NCBI GenBank assembly: GCA_964390445.1
Contig: CAYMJJ010000009.1
Coordinates: 1-50,909 of the forward strand
Length of the DNA: 50,909 nucleotides
Direction: 5' to 3'
Source of the DNA: Anderseniella sp964390445
Lineage (GTDB): Bacteria; Pseudomonadota; Alphaproteobacteria; Rhizobiales; Aestuariivirgaceae
In this document: piece after piece, positions 15,799-24,032 of the stretch
Numbering within the stretch: position 1 is the stretch's first letter
How the letters are laid out: the number at the start of each line of letters is the position of its first letter
Notes under the pieces: model-generated
What the model was told of the DNA's origin: nothing
Seen by the model: the letters and a program-made list of their open reading frames with translations, nothing else
Database searches by the model: none
Translations under genes and position numbers: made by a program

Positions 15799-17131
15799 TG
15801 GACTGTCTCCGCTCATCGGGTGCGGCGAATTTGGGGTCGAGCAACGATTGCACGTCGCGCGCCGCGATGACCTTGCCGTCACGCGAGAAGGCTTCGTGGT
15901 TGGCATCGACGGTTTTCAGGTCATAGAGGTAGTTGACCATCAGGCCGGCTGACTGGCGGATGCCGTTTTCCGAGCGGTCGCCGAGCCAGTGAATGGCCTT
16001 GAGGGAGGCACCGTTGCCCAGGTGAAAGCGTGCCACGGGATCAAGCGGGCCGCCCTTGGGACGTTGCTCCGTGAGAAAGTACCGCGCCGCCAGCGCCTTC
16101 ATGGCGGCCGCACTTTCGGGTGAGGCTTCAGTGGCGTTCTGCGGGGTCATCATGCTGGCTTCGAGGTAGAGCTGTTCGACCTGTTCGTTGCCTTCCGAGG
16201 TTGCAGCCTGCTTCAGCCATGCCATGAAGCCGGGCACCGGCGACAGGGTCACGAAGGTCTTGATGTTGGGCAGGCCCAGCGCCAGGTCCTGTGCGACCTG
16301 CTTGATCAGGAAGTTGCCGAACGACACACCGCGCAGGCCAGCCTGGCAATTTGAGATGGAATAGAACACGGCCGTATCGGCGGTCTGCGGGCTTTGCGGG
16401 TCGCGGTCTTCTGCCAGTACCGCCTGGATGGAACCGGGGATGCCTTTGGTCAGTGCTACCTCGACGAAGATCAGCGGCTCGTCGGGCATGGCGGGGTGGA
16501 AGAACGCAAAGCAGCGCCGGTCCGGCGGTTGCAGCCGGCGGCGCAGGTCATCCCAGCTGTGGATGGCGTGAACGGCTTCGTACTTGATGATCTTTTCGAG
16601 TATGTGCGCCGGCGTTGTCCAGTCGATCGGGCGCAGCACCAGGAAGCCGCGATTGAACCACGACGAGAACAGGTGCTCGAAGTCCACGTCGATGCGGGCA
16701 AGCGTCTTGTCCTCGCGCAGGATCTTCAGCAGGTCCTCGCGCATGCGTACCAGTTTTTCCGTGCCACCGGGCACGGCATTCAGCCGCCGCAGCAATTCCT
16801 GGCGCCGGGGCTCTGCCACCTCAAGCAAACGGGTGAGCGAGGCGGCGTCGCGGTTGCCAGCATAGTCTTCGGCGGCTGTGGCGAGGACCGCGACATCAAT
16901 GTCGAAATCTTCGCCGAGCTGGCGGAAGAATTCCGCCTTCTGGGTGTTGTCGGCATGGCGGTAGGTTTCCAGCAGTGATCCCGCCGTCTGCAACCGAGAG
17001 AACTCGCCGGTATCGTCCATCAATGACTTGCACATGGCGAGCAGGTCACGCGCATCCGGCTTGGGCTCGGCGCCTTCGCGGCGCTCGAACAGGCTGGTGA
17101 GCAGTTCCTGCAGGTACGAGATACGGCTCAT
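15791..17131 (-). CDS. matA: malonyl-CoA decarboxylase
   Basis: The 446-residue enzyme decarboxylates malonyl-CoA to acetyl-CoA. The helical N-terminal domain and the catalytic GNAT-fold domain of the MCD family are seen in order: R-P-I-D-W-T-T-P-A-H-I-L-E-K-I, then A-F-F-H-P-A-M-P-D-E-P-L-I-F-V-E-V-A-L, Y-S-I-S-N-C-Q-A-G-L-R-G-V-S-F-G, T-L-S-P-V-P-G-F, and R-F-H-L-G-N-G-A. The Ser and His thought to be catalytic lie in the S-P-V-P-G-F and F-H-L-G-N-G segments. ATG 17131 overlaps the DctM stop by 4 nt; a longer frame upstream would run into dctM and is rejected. Confidence 0.95.
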   Translation of the reverse strand: MSRISYLQELLTSLFERREGAEPKPDARDLLAMCKSLMDDTGEFSRLQTAGSLLETYRHADNTQKAEFFRQLGEDFDIDVAVLATAAEDYAGNRDAASLTRLLEVAEPRRQELLRRLNAVPGGTEKLVRMREDLLKILREDKTLARIDVDFEHLFSSWFNRGFLVLRPIDWTTPAHILEKIIKYEAVHAIHSWDDLRRRLQPPDRRCFAFFHPAMPDEPLIFVEVALTKGIPGSIQAVLAEDRDPQSPQTADTAVFYSISNCQAGLRGVSFGNFLIKQVAQDLALGLPNIKTFVTLSPVPGFMAWLKQAATSEGNEQVEQLYLEASMMTPQNATEASPESAAAMKALAARYFLTEQRPKGGPLDPVARFHLGNGASLKAIHWLGDRSENGIRQSAGLMVNYLYDLKTVDANHEAFSRDGKVIAARDVQSLLDPKFAAPDERRQSNG

Positions 17132-18444
17132 ACGGCTTGGCCCATGATCAGATCCGGCAGCCATGTCGCCAGGCCCGGGAAGAAGCACAACAAGAGAATG
17201 GCAACCACCATACAGCCGACAAATGGCAAAGATCCGACAAGGATGGTGCGCAGCGAAATTTCCGGTGCGATGCCGTTGATGACGTAAAGGTTCAGCCCGA
17301 CAGGCGGCGTGATCAGGCCGATTTCCATGTTGATGGTCAGGATTACGGCGAACCAGTACGGGTCGAAGCCTGCCGTGATCACGATGGGCAGCAGGATGGG
17401 CGCGGCCATCAGGATGACGGCCACGGGGGGCAGGAAGAACCCGGCCACCAGCAGGAACAGGTTGATGAATCCCATCAGCACCCAGCGATTGACGTCCAGC
17501 GTACCGATCCACTCAGCGATGGACTGGGTGATGAACAGCGACGACAGCATGTAGGAGAACACCCCGGCCGCGCCGATGATGAACAGGATCATCACGCTCT
17601 CGCGGGTCGAGTCGCGCAGCACGTTCCACAACAGGATCGGGTTCCAAAGCTTGTAGATGATGACGGCGATGAGCAGGCACAGGAGTGCACCGACGGCAGC
17701 GGTTTCCGATGGGGTCGCCAGGCCACCGTACATGGCATAGAGCACCCCGAGGATGATGAGCAGGAACGGCAGCACCCGGGGCATGATCTCGAAGCGTTCG
17801 CGCCACGTGTAGACGCGGCCGGACAGGGCGTCCATCGAGCCCGTGCGCCAGGTGTCGTACAGCGACCACAGCATGAACAGCCCGACCAGCAACAGGCCGG
17901 GCACGACGCCTGCCAGGAAAAGCCGGCCGATCGATGTCTCGGTGGCGATGCCATAAACGATCATGGTGACCGATGGCGGGATCAGGATGCCCAGCGTGCC
18001 GCCCGCAGCGATCGAGCCGGTTGCGACGGTATCCGGGTATCCGCGCTTGCGCATCTCAGGAATGCCCATCTTGCCGATGGCGGCGCACGTAGCCGGAGAA
18101 GATCCGGACATGGCGGCAAACAGCGCACACGCGCCGAGGTTGGAGATGACGAGGCCGCCGGGGACCTTGGTCAGCCAGCGGTCAAGCGCTTCGTACAGGT
18201 CCGCGCCTGCCCGGGTGGAGGCAATCGACGCGCCCATGATGATGAACATCGGGATCGACAGCAGCGCGAAGTTGTCGAGTTTGCCGAACAGGATCTCCGG
18301 CAGCAATGGCAGTGATCGCATGCCATCGAAGACAATCAGGAAGCCGGCTGAGACGATCAGCAGGCCCACCGCCACGGAGACGCCCGAAAACAGCACGAGT
18401 ACAGTGATGACGGCCAGCAGGGCGCCAAGCGTAAGCGGATCCAT
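17128..18444 (-). CDS. dctM: TRAP transporter large permease
   Basis: A 438-residue inner-membrane protein with 11-12 hydrophobic segments, the elevator-type transport subunit of a TRAP carboxylate transporter. Typical family motifs are present: M-S-G-S-S-P-A-T near residue 110, G-G-T-L-G-I-L-I-P-P-S in the first scoop region, and E-I-G-L-I-T-P-P-V-G-L-N in the second. The start at 18444 shares one base with the stop of dctQ (TGATG arrangement). Location in front of matA and matB indicates malonate or a close C3/C4 dicarboxylate as substrate, as known for rhizobial MatPQM. Confidence 0.93.
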   Translation of the reverse strand: MDPLTLGALLAVITVLVLFSGVSVAVGLLIVSAGFLIVFDGMRSLPLLPEILFGKLDNFALLSIPMFIIMGASIASTRAGADLYEALDRWLTKVPGGLVISNLGACALFAAMSGSSPATCAAIGKMGIPEMRKRGYPDTVATGSIAAGGTLGILIPPSVTMIVYGIATETSIGRLFLAGVVPGLLLVGLFMLWSLYDTWRTGSMDALSGRVYTWRERFEIMPRVLPFLLIILGVLYAMYGGLATPSETAAVGALLCLLIAVIIYKLWNPILLWNVLRDSTRESVMILFIIGAAGVFSYMLSSLFITQSIAEWIGTLDVNRWVLMGFINLFLLVAGFFLPPVAVILMAAPILLPIVITAGFDPYWFAVILTINMEIGLITPPVGLNLYVINGIAPEISLRTILVGSLPFVGCMVVAILLLCFFPGLATWLPDLIMGQAV

Positions 18445-18992
18445 CAATCCTTCTCCTCGGCAATGTTGAAGGGTTTGTCGGTGCCGTTTATGGTCGCCCA
18501 CAGATCAGCTGCAAGCTGCAGCATCAGCATGCCGAGGCCGATGGGCACTGCCGCGTAGGGGATCCACAGGCGGACGGCCCATATGGTTTCGGATTTCCAG
18601 TTGCGAGCCCAGGCCTTGTGCCAGAACTCGTAGCCGTAGACGACCATCACCGCGATGACGAGGATCGAGACCGACAGCGTCAGGATGGCCAGCGCCTTGC
18701 GAGGACCGCGCCGCAACATCAGCGGAACCAGGTCAACGTTCACGTGGCCGCGCAGCTTCTGCACGTAGGGCAGACCCAGCAGGGTGGCGGCAACCATCAG
18801 GTAGGTCACCAGTTCGGTCTGCCATACCGTGGATTGTCCAAGCACAGCGCGAACGAAGATCATCTGGCAGGTCACGACGACCGAAACCATGATCATGGCG
18901 GCGGAAATCCAGCCGAACAGTGTGGACAGGCGGTCGACCTGGCCTGGCCAGCCGGGACGGGGGCCTGAAACAGTAGGAGGTAATCCAGCCAT
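18444..18992 (-). CDS. dctQ: TRAP transporter small permease
   Basis: The 182-residue protein has four TM helices (first at about residues 24-47), the standard DctQ layout, with the R-G-H-V-N-V-D motif between helices 2 and 3. It forms a complex with DctM. The start at ATG 18992 follows a short gap after dctP that contains a strong hairpin. TRAP small permeases are poorly conserved, so assignment rests on topology, the R-G-H-V-N-V-D motif and position between dctP and dctM. Confidence 0.9.
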   Translation of the reverse strand: MAGLPPTVSGPRPGWPGQVDRLSTLFGWISAAMIMVSVVVTCQMIFVRAVLGQSTVWQTELVTYLMVAATLLGLPYVQKLRGHVNVDLVPLMLRRGPRKALAILTLSVSILVIAVMVVYGYEFWHKAWARNWKSETIWAVRLWIPYAAVPIGLGMLMLQLAADLWATINGTDKPFNIAEEKD

Positions 18993-19032
18993 GATCTGCC
19001 CCGGATCTCGCTTGGTGTGGTTGGAAGGCTGT

Positions 19033-19061
19033 ACCGGAGGCGCGGATGTCGCGCCTCCGGT
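19033..19061 (-). promoter_or_regulatory. strong intercistronic hairpin dctP-dctQ
   Basis: ACCGGAGGCGCG (19033-19044) and CGCGCCTCCGGT (19050-19061) form a perfect 12-bp stem with a 5-nt loop in the dctP-dctQ gap. No T-run follows on the minus strand, so it is better read as an RNA-stabilising or partial-termination stem that lets the binding protein be made in excess over the permeases. Confidence 0.7.
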
Positions 19062-19089
19062 TGCGTTCAGATGCTGCTCGGGCCGGGGC

Positions 19090-20082
19090 TTACTCGACCG
19101 AAAGTGCCATGTCGAGCAGGCGCTGGCCGTTCTCGCCGGCGTTCTCGATGAACTTCTTGTAGGAAGATTCCTTGGCAAGGTCCTGCCACATCTTGAACTC
19201 TTCCGGAGTCATGTTGGCGATCTCCACGCCAGCCTTCTTGAACACCTCAACTGACGCGGCGTCTTCCTTCTTGGCTTCCTCGAGATAATAGGCTTCGGCT
19301 TTTGCAGCAGCGTCGTCGAGCGCCTTCTTCTGGGCGTCGTTGAGGCCGTCATAGGTCGACTTGTTCATCAGCAGCGGCTGATACATGAACCACAATGCCA
19401 CGTCGCCTGCCGGGGTGTAGCACTTGACCTGTTCGTACAGGCGGAACGACACGAACGACGACGATGAGGTATTGACCGCGTTAAGCACGCCAGACTGCAT
19501 GGCCGAGTAGACTTCCGACGATGCCATCGACGCGATGGAGGCACCGGCTGCTGCCAGCATTTCCTCGAACGCCTTGCCGGCGGCGCGGGTCTGCAGGCCC
19601 TTCACGTGTTCCGGCTTGGTGATGCAGTTATCCTTGGAGGCAAAGCCGCCGGCGAGGTAGCCATGCACAACCACGCGTACATCGTCCTCGGCCATCAGCT
19701 TTTCGATTTCGCCCATGAATTCCGACTCGTTGAGGCGAGCGGCGTGATCATGGTTCTTCACCAGGCCCGGCATCAGGGTGAGGTTGTATTCGGGACGCTG
19801 GCCACCGGCATAGGACAGGGGATAGACGGTCATGTCGAGCTGGCCGGCCGAAAGCGGCTTGTACTGCTCGCGTGCCTTGAACAGCGAGCCAGACGGGAAA
19901 ATCTTGATCTCAAGGTCAACGTTGGCCTTGGCCACTTCGTCGGCCACGATCTGAGCAACCTTGTGGCGGATGTCATTGGTCGACCACTGGTGCGACAGGC
20001 GCAGTTCAGCTGACAGGGCGGCGGTGGACATGGTGGCTGCAAGTGCCATTCCGGCAAGCAGGGCGGTAAAATGTTTCTTCAT
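19090..20082 (-). CDS. dctP: TRAP transporter solute-binding protein
   Basis: The 330-residue periplasmic receptor has a signal peptide (1-24, cleaved about A-L-S-A/E) and the DctP fold. A strong start is shown by GGGAGGATCC just upstream of ATG 20082. The conserved TRAP features are seen: the E-I-F/K-I-F-P-S-G-S-L segment near residue 60, the carboxylate-binding Arg in L-Q-T-R-A-A-G-K, and the Asn-rich N-A-V-N-T-S-S-S-S strand. It captures the substrate for DctQM. The operon context points to malonate. The promoter region between it and the GntR gene carries a TTGTATACAA palindrome. Confidence 0.93.
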   Translation of the reverse strand: MKKHFTALLAGMALAATMSTAALSAELRLSHQWSTNDIRHKVAQIVADEVAKANVDLEIKIFPSGSLFKAREQYKPLSAGQLDMTVYPLSYAGGQRPEYNLTLMPGLVKNHDHAARLNESEFMGEIEKLMAEDDVRVVVHGYLAGGFASKDNCITKPEHVKGLQTRAAGKAFEEMLAAAGASIASMASSEVYSAMQSGVLNAVNTSSSSFVSFRLYEQVKCYTPAGDVALWFMYQPLLMNKSTYDGLNDAQKKALDDAAAKAEAYYLEEAKKEDAASVEVFKKAGVEIANMTPEEFKMWQDLAKESSYKKFIENAGENGQRLLDMALSVE

Positions 20083-20171
20083 CAGGGATCCTCCCGTTCC
20101 GGCGTTGAGGGGTGTGTTGCCGGACATCATTGCTGTTGGTCTTGTGCTGGCAGACGGCACCAGTACGCGCA

Positions 20172-20199
20172 AGCCTAGACATGGCACGTCAGGAGTCAA
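20172..20199 (-). promoter_or_regulatory. candidate promoter of the malonate operon
   Basis: On the minus strand TTGACT (20199-20194) is followed after 16 bp by TAGGCT (20177-20172). The -35 is near consensus, the -10 is weak. It lies 90-110 bp before the dctP start and directly beside the GntR-type palindrome. Confidence 0.45.
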
Positions 20200-20204
20200 C
20201 AATC

Positions 20205-20214
20205 TTGTATACAA
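20205..20214. promoter_or_regulatory. GntR/FadR-type operator TTGTATACAA
   Basis: A perfect 10-bp palindrome TTGTATACAA lies in the gap between the divergent dctP and GntR genes. It fits the TnGTnnACnA core bound by FCD-type GntR regulators. It sits 5 bp upstream of the -35 element proposed for the malonate operon and 50 bp before the regulator start, so it could control both. Confidence 0.7.
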
Positions 20215-20263
20215 AATCTCACTTGTTGAATGCGAGATATTGCTACTATGCTCTCATCCCGTC

Positions 20264-20932
20264 ATGACAACACGCGCCGCCGACCACATTCGTGAAGACA
20301 TCGAGCAGGGCATCCTCACCGGTGAGTTTGCCGATGGGGTGCGGCTGGACGAAGTGCGGTTGTGCGACCGGTTCGGGGTGTCGCGCACGCCGGTACGTGA
20401 GGCGCTCAACCAGTTGGCAGCCTCCGGCCTGATCGAGATGAAGCCACATCGCGGGGCTTTCGTGCGGGTGCCGGGGTTTGTCGAAGTGGTCGAGATGTTC
20501 GAGGTGATGGGTGAGCTTGAGGCACTGTGCGGACGCCTTGCTGCCAAGCGCATCAGCGAGACGCAACTGATGCGGTTCCGGTCGGCATGCCAGCTTTGCG
20601 AGGCGGCGCAAGCGTCGGGCATGGCCAATGACTACTATCGCGAGAACGAGCTGTTTCACCAGTTGCTGTATGAAGCCAGTGGCAACGGGTTCTTGCGCGC
20701 ACAGGCGCTGCAATTGCAAAAGCGGCTGCAACCCTTCCGCCGGATGCAATTGCAGGTTCGCGGCCGCACCCGCCAGTCGCTCGACGAGCATCGCCAGATA
20801 TTGAAGGCCGTCGAGGCTGGCGACAGCGAAGCCGCCGCACGAGCGCTTCGCGACCACGTTACCGTGCAGGGCGAGCGGTTCTTCGACCTGATGCGCGGGC
20901 TTGGCGGCGAAGGCGAGCGCCGCGCCGGCTAG
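20264..20932 (+). CDS. GntR-family regulator, FadR/FCD subgroup (MatR-like)
   Basis: The 222-residue protein has an N-terminal winged helix (D-R-F-G-V-S-R-T-P-V-R-E-A-L near residues 38-51) and a helical FCD ligand-binding domain with metal-binding candidates in the N-E-L-F-H-Q and D-E-H segments. ATG 20264 gives the usual T-R-A-A-D-H-I-R-E-D-I start of the HTH; a longer upstream reading is rejected. It is divergent from the dctPQM-matAB operon across a TTGTATACAA operator, as rhizobial MatR is from mat genes. Malonate or malonyl-CoA as effector is inference. The stop is directly followed by a large palindrome. Confidence 0.92.
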   Translation: MTTRAADHIREDIEQGILTGEFADGVRLDEVRLCDRFGVSRTPVREALNQLAASGLIEMKPHRGAFVRVPGFVEVVEMFEVMGELEALCGRLAAKRISETQLMRFRSACQLCEAAQASGMANDYYRENELFHQLLYEASGNGFLRAQALQLQKRLQPFRRMQLQVRGRTRQSLDEHRQILKAVEAGDSEAAARALRDHVTVQGERFFDLMRGLGGEGERRAG

Positions 20933-20970
20933 AGCAACAGCCGTTCGAGTTGAACGGCTAAAGTTGCTCT
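20931..20970. repeat. palindromic repeat element, copy 1
   Basis: AGAGCAAC (20931-20938) and GTTGCTCT (20963-20970) enclose AGCCGTTC / GAACGGCT arms, giving a 16-bp hairpin with a 3-nt bulge. It starts in the stop codon of the GntR gene. The GAGC...GCTC ends and the inner ATC/GTTC-type arms resemble the short palindromic repeats scattered between genes in Hyphomicrobiales genomes. It may also terminate transcripts from both sides. Confidence 0.6.
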
Positions 20971-20981
20971 ACTTTGAGAAC

Positions 20982-21028
20982 GAGCATCTTTATTCGATCA
21001 GATGGGTCAATCTGATCGAATGATGCTC
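20982..21028. repeat. palindromic repeat element, copy 2
   Basis: GAGCATC (20982-20988) pairs with GATGCTC (21022-21028), and ATTCGATCAGAT pairs with ATCTGATCGAAT around a 6-nt loop; a TTT bulge interrupts the stem. It follows copy 1 after 11 bases and shares its GAGCA start. Same probable family of interspersed palindromes. Confidence 0.6.
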
Positions 21029-21111
21029 CAGGGCGGCATCCGGTGCAGGTGTTGACATCACGCCGGTGACAACGAGACTCCCGGCGATGTTAGAGGCCGC
21101 GCAGGGCGCGG

Positions 21112-21846
21112 TCAGATCAGGGGACGCCTGGCCTCTGGCGGGATGCTCCAGCTGGCCGCATCCTTCAGGCCGTCGGGATCGAGGATGGTCAGCGAGCGTC
21201 GCTTCCACTCGATCAGTCTGTCATTGTACAGGTGCCGCAGCGTCTTGTTGGTGTGGACCAGCGAAAGGCCCAGCGAATCGGCCATGTGCTGCTGGGTCAG
21301 CGGCATCGCCATGGTGAATTCCCCGTCTGTCATGCCGAGGCGCCGGGCCCTGTCGAAGATATGCAGAACGAGATAGGCAAGGCGTTCCCTCGCAGTGCGC
21401 TGGCCAACGGTAAACAGGTGCTCTTCAAGCATCTTCTCCTCGCGGGCGGCCAGCCAGGTGATGTCGTAGGCGAGCGACGGGTACCTGGCGTACAGCTCCC
21501 ACATGCGGGCGCGCTCGAACACGCACAGGACCATGTCCGTCAGGGCCTGGACGGAATGTTCCATCTCGCGCAGCAGGGCACCCTGGAGGCCCACCAGTTC
21601 ACCGGGGAAAACGTAGTTGAGGATCTGCCGGCGGCCGTCCTCCAGATCCTTGTAGCGCATGCCCCAGCCCGACAGTGCCGTGAACACGTAAGCGCTGCTG
21701 GAGCCTTGCGAGAGTATCGTGGAGCCGGCCTCGGCGGTCAGTTCGCCCGACTTGAAGCGCGTGACAAAAGCCAGCTCGTCGGCGGTGAAGTCGCGAAAAA
21801 TGGCATTCGCTCGCAACGGACACATCTCACAGTCGACTTTGCGCAT
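21112..21846 (-). CDS. Crp/Fnr-family transcription regulator
   Basis: The 244-residue regulator has an N-terminal Cys pair (M-R-K-V-D-C-E-M-C-P-L), a cyclic-nucleotide-binding-like beta roll (to about 125), a dimer helix, and a C-terminal winged helix (L-T-Q-Q-H-M-A-D-S-L-G-L-S-L-V-H-T-N-K-T-L). ATG 21846 places the Cys pair at residues 6 and 9; an upstream in-frame start is less likely. The C-x2-C pair near the start recalls FNR-like oxygen sensors but lacks their full four-Cys set. Crp/Fnr proteins of this length are frequent in Hyphomicrobiales and often tied to redox or stress. Its target is unknown. Confidence 0.9.
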   Translation of the reverse strand: MRKVDCEMCPLRANAIFRDFTADELAFVTRFKSGELTAEAGSTILSQGSSSAYVFTALSGWGMRYKDLEDGRRQILNYVFPGELVGLQGALLREMEHSVQALTDMVLCVFERARMWELYARYPSLAYDITWLAAREEKMLEEHLFTVGQRTARERLAYLVLHIFDRARRLGMTDGEFTMAMPLTQQHMADSLGLSLVHTNKTLRHLYNDRLIEWKRRSLTILDPDGLKDAASWSIPPEARRPLI

Positions 21847-21930
21847 GGCGTCATGTCCTTCTGTTCGTTGTAGCCGTTGACGGCACTGGCACACTGGCGC
21901 CCGGCACCAGCAGCCTGCAGCGCCAGAATT

Positions 21931-22007
21931 TGGTGATCCCGGCAGGATTCGAACCTGCGACCCCCAGATTAGGAATCTGGTGCTCTATCCTGCTGAGCTA
22001 CGGGACC
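21931..22007 (-). tRNA. tRNA-Arg (anticodon CCT)
   Basis: Read on the minus strand: acceptor GGTCCCG / CGGGATC, D arm GCTC/GAGC, anticodon stem CCAGA/TCTGG with loop TTCCTAA (anticodon CCT), T arm GCAGG/CCTGC with TTCGAAT loop, and an encoded CCA end. It reads AGG codons. Confidence 0.97.
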
Positions 22008-22226
22008 GTTCATATTCGCAAGCAGCAACAACGCCCTACATACGCCAAAGCGGGCAAAGGCTCAAACAGCTAAAGCAGCCAGGCGAAAATCAATTCAGCC
22101 ATTGAGGTCTGACACCAGCGCACACGAGCGCCTTCGATGTGCCGGGGCGATGGAACCTGAATTGGCCCGTTGCGTTGACCTGCCAGCGGTCATGATGACC
22201 GAAACTATTGCAACAGGAGACATCAG

Positions 22227-22430
22227 ATGAACTGGGATACCATGGAAGGCAAATGGAAACAGATGACCGGTGAGGTCAAGGCCCAGTGGGGCAAGCTGAC
22301 CAACGACGACATGGATGTCATCGCCGGCAACAAGGACAAGCTCGTCGGCAAGATCCAGGAACGCTATGGCTACTCGAAGGAAGAGGCAGAGCGGGAAGTG
22401 AACCAGTGGGGCGACAAGTACAAGATCTGA
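22227..22430 (+). CDS. CsbD family stress protein
   Basis: The 67-residue hydrophilic protein starts M-N-W-D-T-M-E-G-K-W-K-Q and holds G-K-I-Q-E-R-Y-G-Y-S-K-E-E-A, the CsbD signature. CsbD proteins are abundant general stress proteins in many bacteria, of unclear mechanism. AGGAGA precedes the ATG. It opens a stretch rich in stress and envelope genes. A strong hairpin follows the stop. Confidence 0.95.
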   Translation: MNWDTMEGKWKQMTGEVKAQWGKLTNDDMDVIAGNKDKLVGKIQERYGYSKEEAEREVNQWGDKYKI

Positions 22431-22458
22431 TCATCAGGCCAGCCTGCTGACAGCTTTG

Positions 22459-22494
22459 ACAGGGCGGACACTCCATAACGGTGTGCCGCCCTGT
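22459..22494 (+). terminator. hairpin terminator after csbD
   Basis: ACAGGGCGG-ACAC (22459-22471) pairs with GTGT-GCCGCCCTGT (22481-22494) with one bulged C. The stem is very stable, but only a few T follow (TCGATT), so termination may be partial or factor-assisted. Confidence 0.65.
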
Positions 22495-22591
22495 TCGATT
22501 CCTGAAAGCTGGCGAACCGCAACCGGAACCCGCGACATCGCCGTGGCGTTGATTGTTCACAGCCGTCAATCCAACCCACGGAGGAAATCAG

Positions 22592-23032
22592 ATGACAAGA
22601 CACTCAACCAGACTTGCGTTCGCCGCGCTGCTGGCGGGTATCGCGCTGAGCGGGCCGGCAGCACCAGCCTTGGCGCAGTCGGATACGGGCACATCAGGTG
22701 AAGGGCAGGCAACAGCATCAGGATGTGCAGAACAGATCAAGATGCTTAACGAGCTCGTCAGGCAATCCGGCCTGGATTCAAAGGCGGGCGAGAAGGCAGC
22801 ACGTGAACTGGCCGCAAAGGAACCGCTGCTGGTGGTGCTGTCAGACGGGCGGATCGTCAACCTGTCGGGTGAAGAAGAGCTCAGCAAGCCGTTGGAAAGC
22901 TGGCTGAATGCCCTCGACGTGAACAGGAAGGCAGTCACTGATCTCACGGCAGCTCAAGAGCTGTTGGAGAGCGCAAAGGAAGAAGACTGCCAAAAGCTGT
23001 TGCAGCCGTACAAGTTCACGGTGCGCGGCTGA
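22592..23032 (+). CDS. secreted hypothetical protein (146 aa)
   Basis: The product has a signal peptide (1-28, ending ALAQ) and a helical mature part with two Cys (about residues 44 and 131) that could form a disulfide. It has no motif that I recognise. GGAGG lies about 8 nt before ATG 22592. It follows csbD on the same strand, separated by a hairpin, and faces the BrkB gene. A periplasmic role in stress is suggested only by the company it keeps. Confidence 0.75.
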   Translation: MTRHSTRLAFAALLAGIALSGPAAPALAQSDTGTSGEGQATASGCAEQIKMLNELVRQSGLDSKAGEKAARELAAKEPLLVVLSDGRIVNLSGEEELSKPLESWLNALDVNRKAVTDLTAAQELLESAKEEDCQKLLQPYKFTVRG

Positions 23033-23049
23033 AAGTAAGCGGCTGATGC

Positions 23050-24003
23050 CTAGTCCAGCGGCCGCAACGTATCGGCCACGAACGCCCCCCGCCTGCCAGC
23101 CGGCAAGGGCGGGGGCGTTGTCGTATCAAGCCGGCTGGCCAGTTCAAGTTCGGCGTTCAGTTCGGCCCCAACCGCGATGATCAGTACCGAATAGTTCAGC
23201 CACAACAGCAGGATGACCACCGAGGCGATGGCACCGAAGGTTGCTTCGAAGTTGCCGAAGTTCTCGACATACAATGAGAACCCGAACGACATGACACCCC
23301 ACAGCACCGTCGCCAGCAGTGCTCCTGGAATCAGAGCACTGATCCTGGCGGGTTCGCGATCGGGGGCAAGCCGGTACAGCATCATCAGGGCCACCAGGAT
23401 CACCACCAGAAGTATCGGCCAGCGCGCCAGCAGGATGAGGCCTTCGGTGCCCGCCAGGCCCGGTACCTCAGTCAGAAACCCGAGCACGACCGGCAGGATG
23501 GCGATGAGCGTGAGGGAGATGATCAGGATGAACATGATCCCGATCGTCATGAAGATCGACAGCAATGCGCTGCGCACCAGGCTGCGGTTGTCGGGCTGGC
23601 GGTAGGCGAGGCCGATCACTTCCATCATAGCGGCAACCCCGCGCGAGCCGGACCAGAACGCGATGGCCAGTGACACCAGCAGCGCCACGCCAACGCCGGT
23701 CGAATTCCTGCTTTCGACGACCGCCTGCATCCGGTTTGTGATGATGTTGACCACCTCGGGGGGCAGGACCCTGGAAAGCTGGTTGACCTGCGCATAAAGG
23801 TCAGTTGCATCGAACACGAGACCATAGACGAAGACCATGGCGAACATGGCGGGAAACAGCGACAGGAAGGCATAGAAGGCAGCGCCTGCCGCATAGAGCG
23901 ACAGGCTGTGATCCGTGATGTGGGAAATCACGCGCTTGGTGACTTTCCACCATTGGGACAGGCTCAAGTCACGTGCAGACCTGATGAATGCCGTTTCCGC
24001 CAT
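23050..24003 (-). CDS. YihY/BrkB family inner-membrane protein
   Basis: The 317-residue integral membrane protein has about six TM helices and the family features: the Y-A-A-G-A-A-F-Y-A-F-L-S-L-F-P segment near residue 40, the F-W-S-G-S-R-G-V motif, and P-G-A-L-L-A-T-V-L-W with Y-V-E-N-F-G-N-F in the second half. Members were once called ribonuclease BN or BrkB; neither role is established for this family. It is last in a minus-strand run after the DUF3618 gene (30 bases apart), so it is probably part of that operon. Confidence 0.92.
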   Translation of the reverse strand: MAETAFIRSARDLSLSQWWKVTKRVISHITDHSLSLYAAGAAFYAFLSLFPAMFAMVFVYGLVFDATDLYAQVNQLSRVLPPEVVNIITNRMQAVVESRNSTGVGVALLVSLAIAFWSGSRGVAAMMEVIGLAYRQPDNRSLVRSALLSIFMTIGIMFILIISLTLIAILPVVLGFLTEVPGLAGTEGLILLARWPILLVVILVALMMLYRLAPDREPARISALIPGALLATVLWGVMSFGFSLYVENFGNFEATFGAIASVVILLLWLNYSVLIIAVGAELNAELELASRLDTTTPPPLPAGRRGAFVADTLRPLD

Positions 24004-24032
24004 TCCTGCTTTCCTTGCTGCTATGGCCGGCG

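Noticed and set aside
15796..15906. N-terminal extension of MatB in frame
   Set aside because: The extra residues do not match MatB and fall inside the end of matA; ATG 15798 fits the family start.
17137..18315. 392-codon plus-strand frame across the TRAP permease
   Set aside because: It is a shadow of dctM; its product is a low-complexity Asp/Gln/His/Arg-rich sequence with no family resemblance.
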